A DNA stretch of 64,000 bases from G965215145 sp965215145 (GTDB lineage Bacteria; Bacteroidota; Rhodothermia; Rhodothermales; JANQRZ01): the NCBI GenBank assembly GCA_965215145.1, contig OZ244038.1, positions 3,605,752-3,669,751 of the forward strand, read 5' to 3'. Each line of letters begins with the position of its first letter. The first letter of the stretch is position 1. The notes under the pieces are model-generated. The model did no database searches. It saw only the letters and a list, made by a program, of their open reading frames with translations, and was not told the origin of the DNA. Both the position numbers and the translations under genes were made by a program. Shown one piece after another: positions 34,809-41,756 of this stretch.

Positions 34809-35162
34809 TCACGTCTCCTCGACGCGCCACAGCTCCAGACGGTCGAGGAGGGCGTCGAGCGCGGCGCGGTCCCGCCGGGCGATGCGGAGGCAGAGCGCGC
34901 CGTCGGCGGCGCCGGGGACGCGGGCGGCGAGCTCCAGCGGGCGCGTGCGCAGCGTGAGCTCGTCCTTGATCAGCCCCCGCTTGTGGCGGACGGCCTCGAG
35001 GTCGGTGAGGTCGAAGCGGTAGACGCGCGGCGCGCGGTGGAAGAACCCGAGCGTCTTGACCTGCATCTCGACGACGAGGTCCTCGCCCTCGACGTAGACC
35101 GCCCCCGTGGCCTGCGAGAAGCCGTTGTGGACCTTGTCGATGGTGAAGGGGACGCCGCGCAT
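34809..35162 (-). CDS. Conserved-looking small protein inside the men operon
   Basis: The 117-residue protein has alternating strands ('GAVYVEGEDLVVEMQVKTLG', 'VYRFDLTDLEAVRHKRGL') and a C-terminal helix ('RAALDALLDRLELWRV'), the pattern of a small PH-like beta barrel. I do not recognise the family. It lies between menB (2-bp gap) and menA (14-bp gap), so it is cotranscribed with menaquinone genes and is a candidate accessory factor. No catalytic motif is visible. Confidence 0.7.
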   Translation of the reverse strand: MRGVPFTIDKVHNGFSQATGAVYVEGEDLVVEMQVKTLGFFHRAPRVYRFDLTDLEAVRHKRGLIKDELTLRTRPLELAARVPGAADGALCLRIARRDRAALDALLDRLELWRVEET

Positions 35163-35164
35163 CG

Positions 35165-36073
35165 TCAGGGTTTATATCCGTCCGCGTCGAACTCTGGCGG
35201 GCGGCGTTCGAGGTAGGCGTTCCGACCCTCCTGCCCCTCCTCGGTCATGTAGAACAGCATCGTCGCGTGGCCGGCCAGCTCTTGCAAACCGGCGGCGCCG
35301 TCCTCGTCGGCGTTGGCGGCGGCCTTGATCATGCGGATGGCGATGTTCGAGTTGGCGAGGATCTCCCGGCCCCACTGCACGACCTCCCGCTCTAACTCCT
35401 CCAGCGGGACGACGGTGTTGACGAGGCCCATCCGCAGCGCCTCATCGGCCGAGTACGGCCGGCAGAGGAACCAGATCTCGCGCGCCTTCTTCTGCCCCAC
35501 GAGCCGGGCGAGGTGCGCCGTCCCGTAGCCGGCGTCGAAGGAGCCGACCTTCGGGCCGGTCTGCATGAACCGCGCGTTGTCGCTCGCGATCGTGAGGTCG
35601 CAGACGACGTGGAGCACGTGGCCCCCGCCGACGGCCCACCCGTTGACGGCGGCGATGACGGGCTTGGGGATCGTGCGGATCTGCCGCTGGAGGTCGAGCA
35701 CGTTGAGGCGCTGCTTGCCGCGGTGCTCCGCGCCCGTCCCCTCGGCGACCTCCCGGTAGCCGTGCTCGCCGCGGATGCGCTGGTCGCCACCGGAGCAGAA
35801 CGCCCGGTCCCCCGCACCGGTCAGCACGACGACGCCGATGCTCGGGTCGTCGCGGGCGTCGTTGAAGGCGTCCTGCATCTCCCGCACCGTCAGCGGCCGG
35901 AACGCGTTGCGGACCTCCGGTCGGTTGATCGTGACGCGGGCGATGCCGGCGGTGTCGGTACCGGGCCGCCCCTTCTCGTAGCGGACGTCGGTGTAGTCGC
36001 CGGCGGGCTCCCACCGGAAGGGGCCGGCGACCTCGGGGCGGTCGGTGGTGTGATGGCGCTTGACCTCGGCCAT
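35165..36073 (-). CDS. menB: 1,4-Dihydroxy-2-naphthoyl-CoA synthase
   Basis: This 302-residue crotonase-fold enzyme closes the naphthalene ring of OSB-CoA. Motifs are 'ARVTINRPEVRNAFRPLTV', 'FCSGGDQRIRGEHGY' (oxyanion/loop region), and 'VCDLTIASDNARFMQTGPKV' with its following 'GSFDAGYG' containing the catalytic Asp, which favours the bicarbonate-independent/MenB-specific pattern rather than general crotonases. It sits downstream of menH in the men operon. Confidence 0.93.
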   Translation of the reverse strand: MAEVKRHHTTDRPEVAGPFRWEPAGDYTDVRYEKGRPGTDTAGIARVTINRPEVRNAFRPLTVREMQDAFNDARDDPSIGVVVLTGAGDRAFCSGGDQRIRGEHGYREVAEGTGAEHRGKQRLNVLDLQRQIRTIPKPVIAAVNGWAVGGGHVLHVVCDLTIASDNARFMQTGPKVGSFDAGYGTAHLARLVGQKKAREIWFLCRPYSADEALRMGLVNTVVPLEELEREVVQWGREILANSNIAIRMIKAAANADEDGAAGLQELAGHATMLFYMTEEGQEGRNAYLERRPPEFDADGYKP

Positions 36074-36098
36074 ATTCAGTCAGATGCTGGAAGACGTG

Positions 36099-36126
36099 GT
36101 AGGGGCGTATTGCAATACACCCCTAC
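36099..36126. repeat. GTAGGGGCG-family palindrome between menH and menB
   Basis: A 28-bp near-perfect palindrome GTAGGGGCGTATTG / CAATACACCCCTAC (one mismatch), in the gap between menH and menB. The same sequence, perfectly palindromic, recurs at 36989. Confidence 0.75.
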
Positions 36127-36154
36127 GCCGGTCGGGTGGGGTTGTGCCCACGGG

Positions 36155-36973
36155 TCACGCGGCCTGCAAGACGGCCGCCTGCGGAGCGAGGAGGGCGTCG
36201 CGGCAGAAGTGGCGGGCGACGGGGGCCAACCGCTCCGGCGCCTCGGTGGGAACGCTGTGGCCGGCGCCGGGGAGGACGAGCGGCGACACGGGCCGCCCCT
36301 CCGCCGCCATCCGGTGCACGACGCCGACGTACCTCGGGTCGTCCGCCCCGGCCACCGCCAGCGTCGGCGCGCCGAGGTCGTCGAGGCGGTGCCAAAGCGA
36401 CGGCATCCGGGCGGGGCTGAGGCCGCGGAGCGCGCGGGCAAGCTCGGCGGGGTCGTTCCGGCGCCGGGCCGCGAGGGTGGCCGCCAGCAGCGACGGCCGG
36501 GCCGCGAGCGCGGCGAACAGCGGCATCCGGTACCACCGCTCCAGGAACGCCGAGAGGTCGGTTTCGATGGCCTGCGCCCGCTCCTCGTCCAGCGCCGCGC
36601 GGGCCGCCCGCTCGGTCGGGGTGCGGAGGCCGGGGGAGGCCGAGACGGCGACGACCCGGCCAACGCGGCGGGGGTGCCGCAGCGCGTAGGCCATCGCCAT
36701 CCGCCCACCCATCGAGTACCCCACGAGCCGGAGCCGCTCGACCCCCAACTCACCCAGCGTCTCATGCACTGCCGCCACGGCGCCGTCGAAGGCGTACGCC
36801 GCCGGAGCGCGCCCGAGCGACCGCCCGTGGCCGGGAAGGTCGAGCGCGACGCAGCGGAAGTCCCCCGCCAAGCGCTCGACGACGGCGGCCCAGTCGGCGG
36901 CGCTGCCCATGAACCCGTGGAGGAACACGAGCGGCGGCGCGTCCGGCGGTCCCCATTCGGTGTAGTTCAGCAT
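36155..36973 (-). CDS. menH: SHCHC synthase, alpha/beta hydrolase
   Basis: The 272-residue protein has the nucleophile elbow 'GYSMGGRMAMAYALRHP' with the catalytic Ser near 88, an oxyanion region 'VFLHGFMGSAADW', 'VAGADDPRY' (Asp) and 'LPGAGHSVP' (His). MenH eliminates pyruvate from SEPHCHC. Many hydrolases look alike, so the call depends on its place directly after menD in the operon. Confidence 0.88.
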   Translation of the reverse strand: MLNYTEWGPPDAPPLVFLHGFMGSAADWAAVVERLAGDFRCVALDLPGHGRSLGRAPAAYAFDGAVAAVHETLGELGVERLRLVGYSMGGRMAMAYALRHPRRVGRVVAVSASPGLRTPTERAARAALDEERAQAIETDLSAFLERWYRMPLFAALAARPSLLAATLAARRRNDPAELARALRGLSPARMPSLWHRLDDLGAPTLAVAGADDPRYVGVVHRMAAEGRPVSPLVLPGAGHSVPTEAPERLAPVARHFCRDALLAPQAAVLQAA

Positions 36974-36977
36974 AGTG

Positions 36978-38762
36978 TTACCCTTGCGGTAGGGGCGTAT
37001 TGCAATACGCCCCTACGGATTCATCAACGGCGGCAGCCACGGCCTCCAGCAGCTCGGCGTGGAGGGCGCGGTTCTCCTCCCGCTCCGTCGTCACCTCGAT
37101 CAGCGAGGAGCGGCCGGAGGCGACGGCAGCGGCGTAGACCTCGGCGAAGTCGGAGGCCGCGTCGGGGTGATGGTAGTCGAGGCCGAACAGCCGCGCGGCG
37201 TGCTCGAAGCGGAGCCCGTGCGGCGTCCCGAAGTAGGGCTCGAAGATCTCCTCGTGACGGGCGACGGGGAGGAAGTGGAAGATGCCGCCGCCGTCGTTGT
37301 TGACGGCCACGACGGTGAGGGGCGGCTGCTGGGGGTCGCGGAGGAGGGCGAGGCTGTTCAGGTCGTGGAGCAGCGCGAGGTCCCCGATGAGGAGGGTGGC
37401 GGGCGCGCCGAGCCCGCGGGCATAGCCAGCCGCCGTCGCCACCGTCCCGTCGATCCCGCTCGCGCCGCGGTTGCTCGCCACGAGGGCCGCAGCGCCGTCA
37501 GGGACGGCAAAGGCATCGGCGTCGCGGACGGGCATCGAGGCGGCGAGGACGAGGCCGTGATCGGCTGGGATCTGTCGGCTCACCGTGCAGGCGACGCCGG
37601 GTTCGCTGACCTCCTCCTCCAGCCGTTCGGCCAGCACGGACGCGGCGGCGTCGGAGGCCGAGCGCCACGAGGCCGCCCACGCCGAAGGCCCACGCCCTCC
37701 CCCTCCAACCTCCGCGTTGAGATCCTGGCACGCCTCTACCACGCCGGCATTGACCCGGTGGGTGACGAGGTGATCGGGGTCGAACCGGAACGGGTCGTCG
37801 CGGACGACGACGAACGGGTCGGGCGCGGCGGCGAGGTGCTGCGCGAGCCGCTTCGAGGTGGCCCGGCCGCCGAGGTAGACGACGGCCTCGGGGCGGTGCT
37901 CTTCCCGGAACGACGCGCTCCCGAGCACGAGGTCGAAGTATGAGCAGATGAGGGGGTTGTCGTTGCCGAGCCGGATCTGCGAGCCGATGTCCGGCAGGAG
38001 CGGCCAGCCGAGGCGTTCGGCCAATGCCAGCGCAGCCTCGCCCTCCTCCCGCGTCCGCAGCCGCCCCGCGACGACGAGGCCGCGTTCGATCCCCGCCAGC
38101 TCTGCCGCCACGCCCCGTACTGCCTCCGGGTCGGCAGCGGTGCCTGCAGAGTAGCGGGTGTACGGCCCGGCACTCCCGAGCCACCGCGCGGGCGGCTCCG
38201 GGAGGACGCGGCCGTCGGGGTCCGGCGCGAGGGGCTCGCGGAAGGGGGCGTTGAGGTGGACCGGCCCGGCGGGACTCGTCGTCGCCCGGTGCACGGCCTG
38301 GTCCACCGTCGTCAGCACGAACGCGGGGTCGATCTCCGCCGTCGGGGCCGGGAGGTCAAACTGCCAGCGGACGACCTCCCCGAAGATCCCCGGCTGCCGG
38401 ACGGTCTGGTTGGCGCCGGTCTCGCGCAGCTCCGGCGGTCGGTCGGCGGTGAGGAGGATGAGCGGGATGGCGTCGGTGCTCGCCTCGACGACGGCGGGCA
38501 GCCCGTTGGCGACGGCCGTGCCGCTCGTGGTGATCCACACGGCCGGACGCCCCGTAGCCCGCGCGAAGCCGAGCGCGGCGAAGGCCGTCCCCCGCTCGTC
38601 GAAGTGGACGAGGTGACGGGCCGCCGGGTTCGCGGCGACGGCGGCGGCGAGCGGCGTGCTCCGCGAGCCGGGCGCGAGGCAGAACAGCCCCGCGCCGCAC
38701 CGGACCAGCTCCTCGACGAGCAGGTCGGCCCAGAGGTGGTTCAGGTTCGGCGCGTCACGCAT
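36978..38762 (-). CDS. menD: SEPHCHC synthase with repeat-encoded C-terminus
   Basis: This 594-residue thiamine-diphosphate enzyme adds the succinic semialdehyde unit of 2-oxoglutarate to isochorismate. Motifs are 'NHLWADLLVEELVRCG' at the N-terminus, 'PGSRSTPLA', 'DERGTAFAALG' (ThDP Glu), 'TSGTAVANG', and the ThDP/Mg region 'GDLALLHDLNSL'. The last residues ('VGAYCNTPL...') are encoded by a GTAGGGGCG palindrome, extending the protein beyond the expected end. The ATG overlaps the menF stop by eight bases. Confidence 0.93.
   Translation of the reverse strand: MRDAPNLNHLWADLLVEELVRCGAGLFCLAPGSRSTPLAAAVAANPAARHLVHFDERGTAFAALGFARATGRPAVWITTSGTAVANGLPAVVEASTDAIPLILLTADRPPELRETGANQTVRQPGIFGEVVRWQFDLPAPTAEIDPAFVLTTVDQAVHRATTSPAGPVHLNAPFREPLAPDPDGRVLPEPPARWLGSAGPYTRYSAGTAADPEAVRGVAAELAGIERGLVVAGRLRTREEGEAALALAERLGWPLLPDIGSQIRLGNDNPLICSYFDLVLGSASFREEHRPEAVVYLGGRATSKRLAQHLAAAPDPFVVVRDDPFRFDPDHLVTHRVNAGVVEACQDLNAEVGGGGRGPSAWAASWRSASDAAASVLAERLEEEVSEPGVACTVSRQIPADHGLVLAASMPVRDADAFAVPDGAAALVASNRGASGIDGTVATAAGYARGLGAPATLLIGDLALLHDLNSLALLRDPQQPPLTVVAVNNDGGGIFHFLPVARHEEIFEPYFGTPHGLRFEHAARLFGLDYHHPDAASDFAEVYAAAVASGRSSLIEVTTEREENRALHAELLEAVAAAVDESVGAYCNTPLPQG
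36989..37016. repeat. Perfect 28-bp GTAGGGGCG palindrome inside the menD 3' end
   Basis: GTAGGGGCGTATTG is followed by its exact reverse complement. Read on the minus strand in frame, it encodes the MenD tail. Confidence 0.8.
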
Positions 38763-40140
38763 GGACAGGCACCTCGGCCGAGGCCTCCGTCCCCAGCCCG
38801 AACACGCGGGCGAAGGCGCCGAGCTTCCCCTCGACCTCGGCCCCCTCGGCTGCGGGGTCGGAGCCGGGAACGAGGCCGGCGCCGGCGAAGAGGTCGAGCG
38901 CCCGGCCGCCGTCGCGGACGAGCCCGGAGCGGATGGCGACGGCGAACTCCGCCGCCTCGGCGCCGACCCAGCCGACGGGGCCGGCGTACCACCCCCGGTC
39001 GAACCCCTCGGCCGCAGCGATGTGCGCCCGCGCCGCGCCCGTCGGCGTGCCGGCGACGGCGGGCGTCGGGTGCAGCGCCCGCAGCAGATCGAGCGGTCCG
39101 ACGCCGGGGTGCAGCGTACCCGAGACGGGCGTGCGGAGGTGCCACGTCCGCGCCAGCGCCAGCGCCTCGGTGTCGCCGGCCGTGCAGTCGGCGCAGAGGG
39201 GGGCGAGGGTTTCCAGCAGGTGGTCCTGCACGAAGCCGTGCTCGCGGCGGTCCTTGTCGCTCGCGAGGAGATCGCGGCGCAGCCCGTCGGCCTCGGTGGG
39301 GTCAGCCGGGCGCGGACGCGTGCCGGCGACGGCCTCGGTGAGCACCCGGCCGCGCTCCCACCGGAACAGCCGCTCCGGCGTCGCCGCGACGAACGCGGTG
39401 CCGGGCGCGGGCTGCACGAGGAGGTGATGACAGGTGGGCGCCGCTGCTCCTAGCCGCCGTAGCAGCGCCGTCGAGCCGAGCCTGCGCTCGAAGCCGAGCG
39501 TGGTCCGGCGGGCCAATACGACCTTTTCCAACTCCTCTCGCCCAAACGCGACGAGGGCATCCCGGACGGCAGCGTACCATCCGTCGTGGCCTGGGACGTC
39601 GGTGCGGGAGACGGGTGACGGGAGCGGATCGGCGCCGGGAGCCTCAGGGGAACGCAGCCGCTCGATCTCCCCAAGCACCCGCTCCACGCGGCCGGCGTCT
39701 TCGGGGATGAGGTTGGCGGTGAGCGTGGCACCGCGCTCCGAAACCTCGACCTCGAAACGCGGCAGCACGAACCGGACGGCGCCGAACGCGGCCCACTCGG
39801 GCGCGGGCTCCACCGCCGGGTCGAACCGCATCCCCCCGAGGTAGCGCGCGTCGGAGCCCGCCGCCGCGAGCGCGTCGAGCCGTCGCCCGAGATGCGCGAG
39901 GTCCGTGCAGCCGTCGGCCACGCCGCAGGCGGCGACGGCGGTGACCTCCCCCCGGCCATGCCAGTACAGCTTCTGCCCGAATGGCTGCGCCGCGAGCCAG
40001 CCAAGCGCGTCGTCGGTCTCCAGCGGCACGCGGACGCGATCCACCCGCCACGGCCCCGCCATCCCTCCGAGCCGCTGCCGGACGGCAGCAAGGAAGCGCT
40101 CGGGGACGACGGCACGTTCGGAGGTCGGGGGGGCAGGCAC
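38755..40140 (-). CDS. menF: Isochorismate synthase
   Basis: The enzyme converts chorismate to isochorismate, the first committed step of menaquinone synthesis. The anthranilate-synthase-I fold shows 'LEKVVLARRTTL', 'ATPERLFRWERGRVLTEA', 'EHGFVQDHLLE', and 'HPTPAVAGTPTGAA'. I chose GTG 40140 (461 residues); GTG 40206 or Met at 40062 are alternatives, because the N-terminal 30 residues are Pro/Arg-rich and uninformative. It heads the minus-strand men operon and is divergent from ubiE. Confidence 0.88.
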   Translation of the reverse strand: MPAPPTSERAVVPERFLAAVRQRLGGMAGPWRVDRVRVPLETDDALGWLAAQPFGQKLYWHGRGEVTAVAACGVADGCTDLAHLGRRLDALAAAGSDARYLGGMRFDPAVEPAPEWAAFGAVRFVLPRFEVEVSERGATLTANLIPEDAGRVERVLGEIERLRSPEAPGADPLPSPVSRTDVPGHDGWYAAVRDALVAFGREELEKVVLARRTTLGFERRLGSTALLRRLGAAAPTCHHLLVQPAPGTAFVAATPERLFRWERGRVLTEAVAGTRPRPADPTEADGLRRDLLASDKDRREHGFVQDHLLETLAPLCADCTAGDTEALALARTWHLRTPVSGTLHPGVGPLDLLRALHPTPAVAGTPTGAARAHIAAAEGFDRGWYAGPVGWVGAEAAEFAVAIRSGLVRDGGRALDLFAGAGLVPGSDPAAEGAEVEGKLGAFARVFGLGTEASAEVPVHA

Positions 40141-40214
40141 GGGACGGCGGGATCGGGCCGGGGCAGCGACTCCCCTCTGAACGGGGGGATTAGACGCTGG
40201 TTTCACTTTTGAAT

Positions 40215-40222
40215 GAAAGTTA
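40215..40222 (-). promoter_or_regulatory. Putative -7 element of the men operon (TAACTTTC, minus strand)
   Basis: TAACTTTC reads on the minus strand in the AT-rich part of the menF-ubiE divergent gap. The gap also holds CACTTTTGAATGAAAGT, which could serve both directions. Confidence 0.4.
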
Positions 40223-40300
40223 CACCCGACACCCCGAACTTTCCGCCCCCGCTGCCGTGTGCGTGCGGACTGCCCCCCGTCCCGAGCCCCTCCTGGACCG

Positions 40301-41047
40301 ATGCCCTCCGCCCCCCCCGTAGGCCCCGCCAACGGCAAGCGCGCCGAGGTCGCCGCGATGTTCGACCGGATCGCGCCGCGCTACGACCTCCTCAACCGCC
40401 TGCTCTCCGGCGGCATCGACGTGCGCTGGCGGAGGCGCGCGGTGCGGGTGCTGGAGGACGCGCTGCGGCGGGCACACGGCCGCGCCGACGGCCTCCGGCT
40501 GCTCGACGTGGCGACGGGCACGGCGGACCTCGCGCTGGAGGCCGTCCGGCTCCGCCCGGCCGAGGTCGTCGGGGTCGACCCGTCCGAGGGGATGCTCGCG
40601 CTGGGGCGCGAGAAGGTGGCCGAGCGCGGGCTCGCGGACACGGTGCGTCTGGAGGTCGGCGCGAGCGAGGCGCTGCCGTTCAAGGACGGCGCCTTCGACG
40701 GGGCGCTGGTGGCGTTCGGAGTGCGGAACTTCGAGGACCGGCGGGCGGGGCTCCGGGAGATCGGCCGGGTGCTGCGGCCGGGGGCGCCGCTCGTCGTGCT
40801 GGAGTTCAGCCAGCCGCGCGGGCCCATCGCGCCGGCCTTCGCGTTCTACTTCCGCCACGTCCTCCCGCGCATCGGCGCGCTCGTCTCCGGCGACGGCGGG
40901 GCCTACACCTACCTCCACGACTCGGTCCAGGTCTTCCCCGACGGCGACGCGTTCCTGGCCGAGTTAGAGGCTGCCGGGTTCGAGCCGGTGCGGTGGGAGC
41001 GGCTGACGTTCGGGATCGCCTCGCTCTACCTCGGCGCGGCGCGGTAG
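40301..41047 (+). CDS. ubiE: Demethylmenaquinone/ubiquinone C-methyltransferase
   Basis: The 248-residue SAM methyltransferase catalyses the last step of menaquinone synthesis (menG activity). Family signatures are 'MFDRIAPRYDLLNRLLSGG', motif I 'LLDVATGTADLALE', 'DPSEGMLALGREK' and 'ALVAFGVRNFEDRRAGLREI'. The ATG at 40301 is preferred over a GTG at 40259. It is divergent from menF, so all genes from chorismate to menaquinone lie together here. Confidence 0.93.
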   Translation: MPSAPPVGPANGKRAEVAAMFDRIAPRYDLLNRLLSGGIDVRWRRRAVRVLEDALRRAHGRADGLRLLDVATGTADLALEAVRLRPAEVVGVDPSEGMLALGREKVAERGLADTVRLEVGASEALPFKDGAFDGALVAFGVRNFEDRRAGLREIGRVLRPGAPLVVLEFSQPRGPIAPAFAFYFRHVLPRIGALVSGDGGAYTYLHDSVQVFPDGDAFLAELEAAGFEPVRWERLTFGIASLYLGAAR

Positions 41048-41061
41048 CGGCCGGCGCGGCG

Positions 41062-41484
41062 CTACCGACCCCCGACCTCGCCCGGCGCTGGCACGCTGTC
41101 CGGGTCCACGTCCCACGCCTCAGCGATGTTGCGAAGCAGGTTCGACTCCATCGGGTGGACCACGGCGTCGGCCTCGGCGACGGCGCGGAGCAGCGCAAAG
41201 GCCCGCCGCCGCGCCGCCATCCCGAGCCGGTCGCCGAGACGTGCCACGACGGCGTCGGCCCCCTCGACCTTGACCTGGAGGTAGTCCGCGGCGGCCTTCC
41301 GGAAGACGACGATCACGTCGTCGCCGCTGAGGCCGGGGTCGAGGTTGAGGAGGCGGTCCGAGAGCGTGTCGAGCTCGCGGGTGTCGAGGTCGGCGTCGGC
41401 GCCGTGCCCGACGACGAGGGCGAGCAGCGCGAGGTCGTGTAGGGCGGCGGCGTCGAACCCGCCGGCGGGAGGCGGCTGGTGCAT
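41062..41484 (-). CDS. TerB-like helical protein
   Basis: The 140 residues from 'MHQPPPAGGFDAA' are all-helical, with the TerB-type pattern 'LALLALVVGHGADADLDTRE' (an acidic loop after the first helix) and 'LRAVAEADAVVHPMESNLLR' (a second acidic loop). TerB folds bind metal ions or partner proteins and occur in stress modules; the role here is unknown. It is convergent with ubiE and divergent from the kinase gene. Confidence 0.7.
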   Translation of the reverse strand: MHQPPPAGGFDAAALHDLALLALVVGHGADADLDTRELDTLSDRLLNLDPGLSGDDVIVVFRKAAADYLQVKVEGADAVVARLGDRLGMAARRRAFALLRAVAEADAVVHPMESNLLRNIAEAWDVDPDSVPAPGEVGGR

Positions 41485-41573
41485 AGAGAGGCGGGGGCGG
41501 AGGGGACTGCAACGATACCCCTGCGCGGCGGCTCCGCGCAACCGAGCCCGAGGCAGCGCTGGGGTGGCTCATC

Positions 41574-41601
41574 GGTAACCATCCGGTAACGGGTGGGTAA
41601 C
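41574..41601. promoter_or_regulatory. Three GGTAAC direct repeats at 11-bp spacing
   Basis: GGTAAC occurs at 41574, 41585 and 41596, one helical turn apart, between the TerB-like gene and the kinase gene. Direct repeats at 11 bp are typical operators of OmpR/PhoB-type regulators. The target gene could be either neighbour. Confidence 0.5.
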
Positions 41602-41669
41602 ACGGATCGTGCGCCCGCGCGCCATCTTCCCCACGGGCCTAGACTCATCCCTTCCGGATCGCTAGACCC

Positions 41670-41700
41670 GAGGGCGCCTCTCGTGGGAGGAGGCGCCCTC
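41670..41700 (+). terminator. Hairpin GAGGGCGCCTC/GAGGCGCCCTC in the kinase leader region
   Basis: A perfect 11-bp stem with a 9-nt loop is followed by TCTCTGT. It lies 24 bp upstream of the kinase -7 box, so it probably stops transcription arriving from upstream rather than attenuating the kinase itself. Confidence 0.55.
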
Positions 41701-41723
41701 TCTCTGTGCCGTGGCGGGACGTG

Positions 41724-41730
41724 TACTTTG
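41724..41730 (+). promoter_or_regulatory. -7 element of the kinase gene (TACTTTG)
   Basis: TACTTTG lies 26 bp before the kinase ATG, matching the box and spacing found for mlaE and mlaD. Confidence 0.5.
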
Positions 41731-41756
41731 CCCGATCCCCGCCAACGGCCGCCCCG

